From Paracoccaceae bacterium (lineage in GTDB: Bacteria; Pseudomonadota; Alphaproteobacteria; Rhodobacterales; Rhodobacteraceae): a stretch of DNA of 44,611 nucleotides. The first letter of the stretch is position 1. Every line of letters starts with the position of its first letter. This document shows, piece by piece, positions 6,725 to 15,787 of this stretch. Below the pieces are notes generated by a model. It was not told the DNA's origin and ran no database searches. It worked only from the letters and a program-made list of their open reading frames with translations. A program made the position numbers and the translations under genes. The DNA lies in the NCBI GenBank assembly GCA_013214575.1, contig JABSSD010000165.1:1-44611 (forward strand), given 5' to 3'.

Positions 6725-9146
6725 TGTCGCCCTCAGGGTCTGCTAGATCGCTTTTGTCTGGATGTTCAACACGGCTGGGTGGCGGACTGTGTTGCGGCGC
6801 CCGCCTCATCTCACTCAACACTTCGGGATTGCGGATCCACAAGTCGCGCTGTGCAAACGGAATCTCGATGTTCTCTTCGGTAAAGCGGCGGGATATTTCA
6901 AAGTTCAGATCAGACCGCACAGACAGCACCCAGTTCACATCGCGCAGGATCGCCCTGATCTCAAAATCCAGACTGTCTGCGCCAAAACCCTGGAAAACCA
7001 CGCTGGGTTCCGGGTTCATCAGTACCATCGGATGGGCCTTGGCGATTTCCAGCAGGATCGCCTGAATGCGCCGCGGATCGGTGCCATAAGCCACTCCAAC
7101 GGGCACGATAACCCGGCCCACGGTATTGCCCCGGGTGTAATTGGTAACCGTGCCGGTGATCAGATCCGAGTTTGGTATGATCACATCGGTACGGTCAAAC
7201 GTCTCAATCCGGGTTGAGCGCACCGAGATATCGCGAACATATCCCATGATGCCGCCGACTTCGATCCAGTCGCCTTTTGAAATCGGCCGTTCAACCAGCA
7301 GGATGATGCCAGAGACAAAGTTCGAAACCACCGTCTGCAAGCCAAAACCAATGCCAACCGACAGTGCCCCGGCAACAATGGCCAGTGACGAGAGATCCAG
7401 CCCGGCCCAGGAAATGGCCACCACAGCGGCGAGGAATATCCCCAGATAGCCGGTGCCCGAGACAATGGCGTTCTGCCCGCCCGGATCCAGATTGGTTTTT
7501 GGCAACAGCGCGTTGCGCAGGCTGCTCTGCACCATACGGGTTGCGACATATCCAATGGCAAAAACCAGGGCAAACATCAAAAATGAACTGGGAGAGATGC
7601 GGGAGCCACCCAGTTGAAACCCGTCCATGAACCTGGCCCATAATTCGGTCAGATCCGCCACCCTTGCGCCCCAGACCAGCGCCAATACCGGCACCGTCAG
7701 AATTGCCAAGCCAAATCCAACCAGCACCGAAAACAGGGAATCCTGTGCCGCCTCGGGGTCTTGGGTGACCAAGGCATAGATGGCACCAATAAAGCGCTGA
7801 AAGATCAGTGCGGCGGACATCACAAACAGGGTTATAGCAACCGGATAGATGATCGCCTCTGCGGCATGAATATAGCCAAATACGGCCAGAACCGGGGCCA
7901 GAAGGCCCAACAGATAGACCGCACGCCGGATGGCACCAACAAGCTTATTTGCGCCCGCAGCGCCCCCAGTTTCCCCAGCGCCCCCAGCCTCGCTGTTGTC
8001 CTTGGGGGCCTGAAAACGCCCCAAGCCAAGTCTCTGCACCCGGAAAAGGAGCAGCGAGGTGGTCAGGATAATTGGAAAAGCAACCACCGATCGGGTGATC
8101 TGGGACAGGTTTTCCACCTGATCAACTTGAATGATGAGATCCCGCAGGACCAGCATTACCGCAACCAGGATGATCAATAGGCGTAATTCACGCTGCTGCA
8201 TTTGCGAAATCGGCACCAGCGCATTCTGATCAGCGGGGGACAACACGTGCTGCCCCAGCCAATTGAAAGCCAACAGGATCGCGGCCCAGCCCGGCACTGT
8301 CTCCAGTATCAACGATCCCCGCACCCCCAGCACCCCGGACACCGAAATGGCCTGGGTCAGAAAGATCACCCCCAAAAGCGGCAAAAAGGCTTGCACCAGG
8401 GACACCAGAAAGCTCCATACGCTGGTGTCTTTTATGCCGAATTGGCGCAGATAGCTGCCAACCAGGCTTGCCCATTTCTGGCCCCGCATAACCAGCAATC
8501 CGCCCACAAGGACCAGGCCCAGAATGAAGGGAAGTTTGTTTTGTAAGTTTTCGCGTGTTGTATCGCTCTGGACCTGCAACAGGGTCTCGTTCCAAAGCGC
8601 TGTAATGGCGGCAGATATTTCGCGCATGGCTTTGGGCCAATGCTCGGGGTTCAGCGGCGATGGGCCACGCTTCAACAACGCCTTGGTCTGACGTTTGCGA
8701 ATAATGCGGTCGATTTCCGAGATCAAACCGTTGGCGCGATTGTGGGCCTCTTCTGACACCACACGCGGCACCCGCAGTGCATTGAGCTGATCATTCAGCG
8801 ACGAACGCAGGGCGGCAATATCGCCATCCTCGACCTCGCCCTCGCCGGGCGCTGGCCCAAGGGCGCTGAGCTGGGACGTCAGCGTTCCAATGCGGTCCGC
8901 GTTGTTGTCCCGTGCTTTGGCAAACACTTCCCTATTGTCTGCAATTTCCTGCCGCAGCACCTCGAGAGACGCTGACGAGGCGCGGTCTTTGTCTATCACC
9001 AACTCTGCCCGCTCAGCGGTTTTGAGCCAGGCCTGATAATAGTCCCGTGCTTCTGAGGTCAATTGTGCCTCAGCCCCCCCAGCGCCCCAAACAGCAAAAC
9101 AAAGCACCGTAAGGGCCAGCCGGAGGATCTGCATTATCTGCCTCAT
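6714..9146 (-). CDS. DUF3772-domain MscS-family mechanosensitive channel
   Basis: 810 aa inner-membrane protein. Residues 1-28 are a signal peptide ending AEAQ. Then comes a periplasmic coiled-coil-rich DUF3772 domain (about 30-170), roughly ten transmembrane segments (about 200-560), and a C-terminal MscS core: pore helix SSLAIVAGALSVGIGFGLQ, followed by the cytoplasmic beta domain (ERPISKGDWIEVGG...VRDISVRSTRIETFD... IIPNSDLI). Large MscS proteins of this type release solutes on hypo-osmotic shock and often also sense the envelope. The start overlaps the cysK stop by 4 nt (ATGA), and the stop overlaps alaX. Confidence 0.93.
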   Translation of the reverse strand: MRQIMQILRLALTVLCFAVWGAGGAEAQLTSEARDYYQAWLKTAERAELVIDKDRASSASLEVLRQEIADNREVFAKARDNNADRIGTLTSQLSALGPAPGEGEVEDGDIAALRSSLNDQLNALRVPRVVSEEAHNRANGLISEIDRIIRKRQTKALLKRGPSPLNPEHWPKAMREISAAITALWNETLLQVQSDTTRENLQNKLPFILGLVLVGGLLVMRGQKWASLVGSYLRQFGIKDTSVWSFLVSLVQAFLPLLGVIFLTQAISVSGVLGVRGSLILETVPGWAAILLAFNWLGQHVLSPADQNALVPISQMQQRELRLLIILVAVMLVLRDLIIQVDQVENLSQITRSVVAFPIILTTSLLLFRVQRLGLGRFQAPKDNSEAGGAGETGGAAGANKLVGAIRRAVYLLGLLAPVLAVFGYIHAAEAIIYPVAITLFVMSAALIFQRFIGAIYALVTQDPEAAQDSLFSVLVGFGLAILTVPVLALVWGARVADLTELWARFMDGFQLGGSRISPSSFLMFALVFAIGYVATRMVQSSLRNALLPKTNLDPGGQNAIVSGTGYLGIFLAAVVAISWAGLDLSSLAIVAGALSVGIGFGLQTVVSNFVSGIILLVERPISKGDWIEVGGIMGYVRDISVRSTRIETFDRTDVIIPNSDLITGTVTNYTRGNTVGRVIVPVGVAYGTDPRRIQAILLEIAKAHPMVLMNPEPSVVFQGFGADSLDFEIRAILRDVNWVLSVRSDLNFEISRRFTEENIEIPFAQRDLWIRNPEVLSEMRRAPQHSPPPSRVEHPDKSDLADPEGDNDH

Positions 9147-10177
9147 GTGTCTTCGAATACCCCCGGGATGGAGGCAGGGGTATGGGTCATCCAGTCCGGC
9201 ACTGGCAGGTTTTTCTCGCGCAGGAATTCCGGGTTGAACAGCTTTGACTGATAGCGGGTGCCATAATCCGCCAGAATGGTCACAATGGTGTGGCCCTTGC
9301 CCATATCCTTGGCCATTCGCACGGCTCCGGCGATATTGATCCCCGAAGAGCCACCAAGCACCAGCCCCTCGTCATGCAGCAAGTCAAAGATATAGGGCAC
9401 GGCTTCGTCGTCTGGCACCTGATACGAGAAATCAGGGGTAAAACCTTCCAGGTTCTTGGTGATCCGCACCTGACCGATGCCCTCGGCAATAGAGCTGCCT
9501 TCCATCACCATCTCACCGGTGGTGTAATAGGAATACAACCCGGCCCCCATCGGATCGGCCAATCCCATTTTGACGCCCTTGGGCTGCAGCGCTTCGGCAA
9601 CGCCAACCAGCGTCCCGCCTGAGCCTACCGCACACACAAAGCCATCCACCTCGCCATTGGTCTGTTCCCAGATTTCCGGCCCGGTGGTTTCCAGATGCGC
9701 CTGTTTGTTGGCGAGGTTATCGAACTGATTGGCCCAGATCGCCCCGTTCGGCTCGGTCTTTGCCAACTCGGCCGCCAGACGCTCGGAATAGCGCACAAAG
9801 TTGTTGGGATTACGATAAGGCGCGGCGGGAACCTGCACCAGCCGAGCCCCAGCCAGCCGCAACATGTCCTTTTTCTCTTCGGACTGCGTCTCCGGGATGA
9901 CGATGACCGTCTTGAACCCCATTGACGCGCCAACCAGCGCCAGGCCAATGCCGGTATTGCCAGCGGTGCCTTCGACAATGGTGCCGCCGGGTTTCAGATC
10001 GCCACGGGCGATGGCATCCTTGATGATATACAGGGCAGCGCGGTCTTTCACCGACTGGCCTGGGTTCATGAATTCGGCTTTGCCCAGAATCTCACAGCCA
10101 GTTTCGTCGCTGACGCGGTTGAGACGAATTAGCGGTGTATGGCCTATGGCGTCAGCCAGATCACGTGCGATGCGCAT
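9143..10177 (-). CDS. cysK: Cysteine synthase (O-acetylserine sulfhydrylase)
   Basis: 344 aa PLP enzyme making cysteine from O-acetylserine and sulfide. PLP lysine is K44 (NPGQSVKDRA). The substrate loop reads TAGNTG (71-76) instead of the TSGNTG of E. coli CysK. The PLP-phosphate loop is GSGGTLVG, and the C-terminal GGSSGIN is typical. ATG at 10177 is chosen because AAGGG lies just upstream; a TTG at 10195 would add six residues. The protein is longer than E. coli CysK at the C-terminus. It follows trgB, as described for Rhodobacter sphaeroides where trgAB and cysK form a tellurite-resistance locus (O'Gara, Gomelsky and Kaplan, recollection). Confidence 0.92.
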   Translation of the reverse strand: MRIARDLADAIGHTPLIRLNRVSDETGCEILGKAEFMNPGQSVKDRAALYIIKDAIARGDLKPGGTIVEGTAGNTGIGLALVGASMGFKTVIVIPETQSEEKKDMLRLAGARLVQVPAAPYRNPNNFVRYSERLAAELAKTEPNGAIWANQFDNLANKQAHLETTGPEIWEQTNGEVDGFVCAVGSGGTLVGVAEALQPKGVKMGLADPMGAGLYSYYTTGEMVMEGSSIAEGIGQVRITKNLEGFTPDFSYQVPDDEAVPYIFDLLHDEGLVLGGSSGINIAGAVRMAKDMGKGHTIVTILADYGTRYQSKLFNPEFLREKNLPVPDWMTHTPASIPGVFEDT

Positions 10178-10250
10178 GGTTTCCCTTTCGATCAATTGCC
10201 TAAGATGTAACCAAGGCCCGGGGCGACCTCAAGGAAAGAACACACAAGGG

Positions 10251-11369
10251 TTATCCCTGCCGCAACCTGTCCCGGTGTCTGGCCAGCCATAACGCCGCAG
10301 TTACCAGCGGCATATCCAAATAAGACTGAGCGTCGACTGCGGCCATCAACGCGTCAAACCCGATCAGCTTGCAGCGAATATCCTCGCCCTCTGAGGCCAG
10401 CCCGCCGCCGGCCTGTCGCATGGTCAGATCGCTAATTCCGACAAAAATGTGAATGAATTCACCGGATGCGCCGCTCGACGGATAGACCTGCGCCACTGGC
10501 TCCAGCGCCGACAGCGTGACCCCGGCCTCCTCCATCGCCTCGCGGTGCGCCGCCTGCTCGGCACTCTCACCGGGATCAATCAACCCAGCCACCGGTTCCC
10601 ACATCCAGGGGCGCTGTTCGCCGGCAATGTAAGTGGCGGCGCGAAATTGCTCGATCAGTAGCACCTCGTCACGCACCGGATCATAGGGAAGAACCACAGA
10701 GGCACGGCCAACCAGCGCCGCACACCGGTTTATCACCGGGCTCAGGCTGCCATCATAGCGCCGGTACTGCAGGTCAACCTCATCCATCGCAAAGAAGTTG
10801 AGATGTGCGCGCCGGTGGGTATGCACAATGACATCCTTGCTCAGGTCGCGCGCAGGGTCGCCAGCCCGATCCTGTGCGGCCAGCCAGGCCGCAGCCCGGA
10901 TCCGAATTGAGGGAAAGCACTTGGCGACCTCTGCTGCGGTCATCTGCCCCTGATAAGACATCACCTCTTGTGCCGCCCGCAGAGTCAGCGCCCCCCAATC
11001 GGTGATCCAGTGCTGCAAATCCCAAACCTCGCCGGTCTGCCACAAGCCGAGCTGAGGGAAATAGACCTGTGCAGCGGCCTGCTCGCCGTCCTCAGTTTGC
11101 ACCACCACATCTTTCAGGTCGTAGTCAAATCCACCCTCATAGAAATTCAGCGCGGCGACATCATCTTGCGACAGGCCGCGCACCAAGACGCCCTGCGCCA
11201 CATGATTGCTGCGTTCCTCGATGGCGGGAAAAATCTGCCCCCGCACCGCAAAAGCCCCATGCCCGGAAAGCTCGGCCTGCGATACATTCAGCGCTGCACC
11301 CGACCGGCCCAGCACCAGCTCCAGCAAGCGTGAATAGCGTAATGTTCCGTAGAAGAATAGATCAGCCAC
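10251..11369 (-). CDS. trgB: TrgB-like GGCT/NUDIX fusion protein
   Basis: 372 aa, two domains. Residues 1-110 are an AIG2/gamma-glutamylcyclotransferase-like fold (FFYGTLRYSRL at the start, FYEGGFDYDL). Residues about 200-372 are a NUDIX hydrolase with a perfect NUDIX box (G-x5-E-x7-REAMEEAG), of the ADP-ribose-pyrophosphatase type. This fusion is the TrgB architecture of Rhodobacteraceae, needed for high tellurite resistance in R. sphaeroides; the chemistry behind it is not settled. The start is GTG with AAAAGGG nine nt upstream. It sits 30 bp after trgA and 73 bp before cysK. Confidence 0.88.
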   Translation of the reverse strand: MADLFFYGTLRYSRLLELVLGRSGAALNVSQAELSGHGAFAVRGQIFPAIEERSNHVAQGVLVRGLSQDDVAALNFYEGGFDYDLKDVVVQTEDGEQAAAQVYFPQLGLWQTGEVWDLQHWITDWGALTLRAAQEVMSYQGQMTAAEVAKCFPSIRIRAAAWLAAQDRAGDPARDLSKDVIVHTHRRAHLNFFAMDEVDLQYRRYDGSLSPVINRCAALVGRASVVLPYDPVRDEVLLIEQFRAATYIAGEQRPWMWEPVAGLIDPGESAEQAAHREAMEEAGVTLSALEPVAQVYPSSGASGEFIHIFVGISDLTMRQAGGGLASEGEDIRCKLIGFDALMAAVDAQSYLDMPLVTAALWLARHRDRLRQG

Positions 11370-11399
11370 GTCCGGTAACCCTTTTAGATAAAAACGAAT

Positions 11400-11840
11400 T
11401 CATCGCCAGCGACGGCTGGCGCTTTCAGTTACCAGCCCCGATACAAGGGCGCCGATCAACACAGTCGCTATAACTTGCGGAACAAAAATATCAGTGGCGT
11501 AACCCAAGCCAATCACAAAAATTTGTGACAAGGCTTCAAATGGCCCATCATAGCGATTGCGCATCGCCAATCGGAACATCTCGTCGATACCGTAGGTAAA
11601 CAGCCCCCAGAACATCATGACGGCGACACCGCTGATACCATTGTTGATGGCAGGCACCCTGCCCCGACCGGCGCGTTTGCCCATCACCACCCAACCGACC
11701 ACCAGGCCGATCGCCATATTGAAATAGGTAAAGTTGCCGAAATTGGTGCCTTCCGGCATCAGCGGTTTGATCTCTTCTGACAGAATAAAGGCAAGGAGGG
11801 CCAGGCAAAGGGCCGCCGTTAGTTTGGCTCCGGTGGGCAT
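11400..11840 (-). CDS. trgA: TrgA family membrane protein (tellurite resistance)
   Basis: 146 aa integral membrane protein with four predicted helices: TAALCLALLAFIL, MAIGLVVGWVVM, ISGVAVMMFWGLFTYGI and VIATVLIGALVSGLV. Length, hydrophobic layout and position directly before trgB match TrgA of Rhodobacteraceae. No catalytic motif is visible. Function is known only genetically (contribution to tellurite resistance). It starts 15 bp after the cfa stop, so cfa-trgA-trgB-cysK are probably one transcript. Confidence 0.88.
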   Translation of the reverse strand: MPTGAKLTAALCLALLAFILSEEIKPLMPEGTNFGNFTYFNMAIGLVVGWVVMGKRAGRGRVPAINNGISGVAVMMFWGLFTYGIDEMFRLAMRNRYDGPFEALSQIFVIGLGYATDIFVPQVIATVLIGALVSGLVTESASRRWR

Positions 11841-11855
11841 AAGGACTAAATCCGT

Positions 11856-13061
11856 CTAGCGATGTGAAACTGTGATCTGCGTTACGTCACAGGTTCCCGT
11901 TTTAAATGACGCGGCGCAAGAGGTTAGATAAAAATTCCACATCCGTCGAAATCTCTCGTCAAATCCCATGCCGGTGATCTGCTGCCAACGGGCATTAAAC
12001 GTCGCGCTCCATAAGCGCAATGTCCGGTCGTAACTGGCGCCAAATTCCTTGCTCTGAACCACGCTCAGGCCCGCCTGGTCGATCTGTTGGAGAAGCACCC
12101 GTGGACAGGGCAGCATCCCACCCGGAAAGATGTATTTCTGAATAAATCCAATACCTTTACGGTATATTTTCCACCGATTGTCGGCGATGGTGATGATCTG
12201 CAATGTAGCCCGTGCACCGGGCTTCAGACGGTCATGCACCGCTTGGAAATACTGTGGCCAGTATTGCTCTCCCACCGCTTCGAACATTTCAATTGAGGCG
12301 ACACCATCGAACTGTCCACCACAGTCGCGATAATCCTGCATGCGCAGCTCGACCAGATCCGTCAATCCCGCCTTTTCGATACGCTGAACTGCAAAATCAA
12401 ACTGCTGCTGACTGATGGTCAGGCCAGTCACCCGCAGCCCATGCTCGCGTGCTGCATATTCGGCAAAGCCGCCCCAGCCACAGCCAATTTCAAGAATGTG
12501 ATCGCCGGACTTGACCCCCATCTGATCCACCACGGATTGATATTTGGCCTGCTGAGCCTGTTGCAGGCTTTCCTCTCCGGTGACAAACAACGCGCTGGAA
12601 TAGGTCATCGTGTCGTCCAGCCAAACGCGATAGAATTCATTGCCGAGATCATAGTGGGACGAGATATTTTTGCGGGCCTGCCTGCGGTTGTTGCGCTGCA
12701 ACCAAAAGCGAAAGTTTTCATAGGCGCGCAGCAGCCTCAGCCCCGGAAAATTGTCGTATACCCTGTCGCCACCCATATGGATGAGATCCATAAACGCCTG
12801 CAGATCTGCACTGCTCCACCAATCGTCAAGATAGGCGTCACAGAACCCCAGTTCCCCTTCGCGGATCAATCTGGCAAACACATCGGCATTGTGAATATGT
12901 AAATCAGCGCTGGGTCCGGGCAGCGCGCCTTTGGCTAAAAAGACGCGCCCATCCGGCAGCTCGATTCTCAACTGACCGGCTTTAATTCGGCGCAGCTTGT
13001 CAAAGACAGCGATGAAATACCGAGGCAGGTCCGATTGGCCGTCGGTGGATGTGAATGGCAT
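11856..13061 (-). CDS. cfa: Cyclopropane-fatty-acyl-phospholipid synthase
   Basis: 401 aa SAM-dependent methyltransferase of the CFA synthase family, adding methylene to unsaturated acyl chains of membrane phospholipids. Visible motifs: SHYDLGN (135-141), MTYSSALF (152-159), the SAM-binding EIGCGWGG (191-198), and a substrate-proximal ASIEMFEAVGEQYW stretch. The C-terminal region is of normal length. Members in alphaproteobacteria may instead make related lipid modifications (for example furan-lipid precursors), so the exact product is not certain. First gene of the trg-cys-alaX run, 102 bp after the aminotransferase stop. Confidence 0.88.
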   Translation of the reverse strand: MPFTSTDGQSDLPRYFIAVFDKLRRIKAGQLRIELPDGRVFLAKGALPGPSADLHIHNADVFARLIREGELGFCDAYLDDWWSSADLQAFMDLIHMGGDRVYDNFPGLRLLRAYENFRFWLQRNNRRQARKNISSHYDLGNEFYRVWLDDTMTYSSALFVTGEESLQQAQQAKYQSVVDQMGVKSGDHILEIGCGWGGFAEYAAREHGLRVTGLTISQQQFDFAVQRIEKAGLTDLVELRMQDYRDCGGQFDGVASIEMFEAVGEQYWPQYFQAVHDRLKPGARATLQIITIADNRWKIYRKGIGFIQKYIFPGGMLPCPRVLLQQIDQAGLSVVQSKEFGASYDRTLRLWSATFNARWQQITGMGFDERFRRMWNFYLTSCAASFKTGTCDVTQITVSHR

Positions 13062-13163
13062 TCTCTTCCCCCATGTTCATAGGGAGAAGCTAGGGCGCGA
13101 ATGGAACTCAGGCAAGAAACCTGGCCCCAGACGCGATTGCCTCGTTAGGCTGCAGCTGCGCGG

Positions 13164-14388
13164 TCAGAGCACGTAATCAAGCGCCGAAATCAGTTGTTCA
13201 ATTTCAGCCTCAGAGGTATAATGGGTAAAGCTCAGGCGCAGCACACCGGCGCTAGGATCAATGCCCAGAGCCTTCAATGCACGCACCGCATAAAAATCGC
13301 CGCCGCCCGCCATAATCCCCATTTCGGCCAGTTGTGCGGCAACCGGCTCTGCTGCCACCTTAAGCTGCAGCGCAACGGTCGGCGCCCGAACCGCGGCGTC
13401 GGCAGGGCCGATCAAGCGAACATCATTGCGATCCTTGACCGCATCCAACAGTGGTTGCAGCAGCTTGACCCCATGCGCCCGCATCAGATCATGCACAAAA
13501 GCCGCCCGCAATGCCGGGTCTGTTTGCGGGCCACCGTGGTGGTCACATAACATGTCGATGTAATCGGCAATCCCTGCACAGGCCGCCACTTGGGCGTGAT
13601 CGGGACCCGCCGGGGTAAAGCGTTTATAGCCCACGTCACCGTTGAAATAATGTGCCTGATTGGGCAGCAATTCAGCCAAGGCCCGCCGGACAACCATCAC
13701 CCCCTGATGTGGACCAAAGGTCTTGTAAGCGGAAAACAGATATATATCGGCGCCCAGTTCAGCAACATTCGGCAACCCATGCGGCGCATAAGACACCCCG
13801 TCCACACAGACAAAAGCCCCCGCAGAATGGGCCATCGCGGTGATCTCGGCCACCGGGTTAATCTCACCAACCACATTTGAGCAATGTGGAAAACAAACCA
13901 AACGCACCTTTTCGTCCAACAGCTTTGCCAGATCCTCCAGATGCAAATGCCCCGATTGCGGGTCTATCTGCCATTCCCGGATCTCAATGCCGCTCTCCGC
14001 CAGGCGGCGCCAGGGCCCCGAGTTTGCCTCGTGGTCCTGATTGGTCACGATGATGGCCTCGCCCGGTCCGACAAACGTCCGGAACGCCTGTGACAGAACA
14101 TAGGTATTCTGTGTGGTTGAGGGACCGAAGCTCAGCTCATCACTCTCAACCCCCATCATCGCCGCCAGACGCTGGCGGGCCTCATCCATCTCGGCGCCAC
14201 CCAGTATTGAGGCCTGATAAGGCGCGTAGGGCTGCACCTTACGTTGGGTATAAAACCGGGTCAGCCGGTCAATCACGGACTGGCAGGTATAAGATCCGCC
14301 CGCGTTCTCAAAAAATGCCTGCCCCTGCAGGCTTGGCTCTGCAAAGAGCTGGAAACTGGCTGCGTGCGAATTCAAGATCCAATGACAT
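13164..14388 (-). CDS. Class V aminotransferase / cysteine-desulfurase-like protein with N-terminal frameshift
   Basis: About 405 aa PLP enzyme. The PLP lysine lies in SAYKTFGPHQG; the substrate and cofactor motifs DHEANSGPW, FPHCSNVVGEINP and CVDGVSYAPH are those of the cysteine desulfurase-like fold. The exact substrate is unknown. The ATG at 14388 has a good GGGGAG Shine-Dalgarno and encodes the typical MSLDLEFARSQFPAL start, but this frame stops early. The main frame (open from a TTG at 14375 without Shine-Dalgarno) picks up with AEPSLQGQAFFENAGG. One extra base in the AAA run at 14343-14345 (TTT on the coding strand) explains both. It is either a sequencing error or a real frameshift. 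Confidence 0.8.
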
Positions 14389-14567
14389 GGTGACTCCCCG
14401 TTTTGTAGGAGAATTCCTGCCGCGATTGACAGTTCAGGTCAAGCTCCGGCACCGCTGGCAAAAACTGACGTCAGGTCTTGGTCGGCAGGCCCGCTCAAAA
14501 ACAGCGGCCAGCTCGACAGGGCATCGTCGCGCTGGCCGGAACATTCGCCTACATCAGGGTTAGAAAA

Positions 14568-15563
14568 TCAGGCGTTTACGTCAACCACAACCCGCCCCTT
14601 GATCTGACCCTTCAGAATATCCGCCCCCAACCTGGGCAGATCACTCAGCCGCGCCGGCTGTATCATCGCCTCAAGCTTGTCCAACGGCAGATCCGCAGCA
14701 ATCCGCTTCCAGGCCCGCAGCCGGTTGTCATAGGGCTGCATCACGCTGTCGATGCCCAGCAGGTTCACACCGCGCAGCAGAAACGGAATAACCGTGGTCG
14801 GCAGCGCGGCGCCGCCAGCCAGCCCCACCGCCGCTACCGATGCGCCGTATTTCATCTGACCCAACACCCGCGCCAGCATGGCACCACCAACCGCATCCAC
14901 ACAGCCGGCCCAGCTTTCCGCTTCCAGTGGCCGCTTTACGGTTTCATTCAAATCCTCCCGCGCCACAATCTGGCTCACCCCCAGCGAGGTCAGGTATTCC
15001 GCCGTTTCAGGGCGACCGGTGACCCCAGCCACCTCATAGCCAAGCTTCGCCAAAATCGCCGAGGCGATCGAGCCCACACCGCCGGCAGCGCCAGTCACCA
15101 GCACCGGACCATGACCCGGTTCCAGACCATGATCCTCCAGCGCCATCACCGCCAACATGGCGGTGAATCCGGCGGTACCCACAGCCATCGCCTGACGGCA
15201 GTCCAATCCCTCGGGCAAGGGCACCAGCCAATCCGCTTTGACATTGGCCTTTTGCGAATAGCCGCCCCAATGCGCCTCGCCAACCCGCCAACCGGTCGAC
15301 ACCACCTTATCGCCCGGCTGATAGCGGTCATCAGAACTGGTCTCGACGGTCCCGGCAAAATCAATTCCGGGCACATGTGGATATTTGCGCACCAATCCGC
15401 CGCCGGGGCCGATGCACAGACCATCCTTATAGTTCACAGTGGAATACTCCACCGCCACCGTCACATCCCCCAAGGGCAGCTGATCCAGATGGATCTGCTC
15501 CACCGCCGCCGAGGTTTTCTTGCTCTCTTCGTCCCGGTTCACAACCAATGCATTGAACATCAT
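14568..15563 (-). CDS. acuI: AcuI-like acrylyl-CoA reductase (NADPH), MDR family
   Basis: 331 aa medium-chain reductase of the YhdH/AcuI group, lacking zinc ligands. Motifs: STVNYKDGLCI (residues 41-51), PGIDFAGTVE, the NADP-binding TGAAGGVGSIA followed by GRPETAEYL, and WAGCVDAVGG. In roseobacters AcuI reduces acryloyl-CoA to propionyl-CoA, detoxifying the product of DMSP cleavage and serving C3 metabolism. Neither dmdA nor a ddd lyase gene is adjacent, so DMSP use by this strain cannot be claimed from this window. ATG ATG start preceded by AAGGA. A divergent FadR-type regulator lies 224 bp away and may control it. Confidence 0.85.
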   Translation of the reverse strand: MMFNALVVNRDEESKKTSAAVEQIHLDQLPLGDVTVAVEYSTVNYKDGLCIGPGGGLVRKYPHVPGIDFAGTVETSSDDRYQPGDKVVSTGWRVGEAHWGGYSQKANVKADWLVPLPEGLDCRQAMAVGTAGFTAMLAVMALEDHGLEPGHGPVLVTGAAGGVGSIASAILAKLGYEVAGVTGRPETAEYLTSLGVSQIVAREDLNETVKRPLEAESWAGCVDAVGGAMLARVLGQMKYGASVAAVGLAGGAALPTTVIPFLLRGVNLLGIDSVMQPYDNRLRAWKRIAADLPLDKLEAMIQPARLSDLPRLGADILKGQIKGRVVVDVNA

Positions 15564-15607
15564 CTTCTATCCTTCTTCGCTTCTCTGAGCTGCCCTGACC
15601 TTCATTC

Positions 15608-15656
15608 ATCTGGCCATAAATATCCCCGGGGGGCCGCAGGCGGGGGCAGAGCCCCC
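15608..15656. repeat. Dispersed intergenic repeat, copy 1
   Basis: CATCTGGCCATAAATATCCC followed by a GC-rich stretch and a hairpin GGGGGC-aga-GCCCCC with a trailing T-run. A related unit occurs at 39694-39752 (ATCTGGCTGAAAATATCCC plus hairpin GAGGGGC-aa-GCCCCTC). It is likely a family of mobile or REP-like intergenic elements that can act as terminators. Confidence 0.5.
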
Positions 15657-15717
15657 ATTTTTCGAGTGCCAGATCCCTCCCTTGACGGTGGCTTGCCCGG
15701 TGACACACAGGCTTGCT

Positions 15718-15747
15718 TTTTAAATGTCAGACTTTTAAATGTCAGAC
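15718..15747. promoter_or_regulatory. Tandem operator-like repeat before the FadR-type regulator
   Basis: TTTTAAATGTCAGAC occurs twice head to tail (15718-15732 and 15733-15747). Each contains TGTCAGAC(A), a short palindrome of the kind bound by FCD-type GntR proteins. It lies 41 bp upstream of the regulator start and in the shared region with acuI. Autoregulation, and perhaps control of acuI, is inferred. Confidence 0.5.
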
Positions 15748-15787
15748 AAATGAAAAATGCTCCGCATAGATATCACTACATCAGGAT

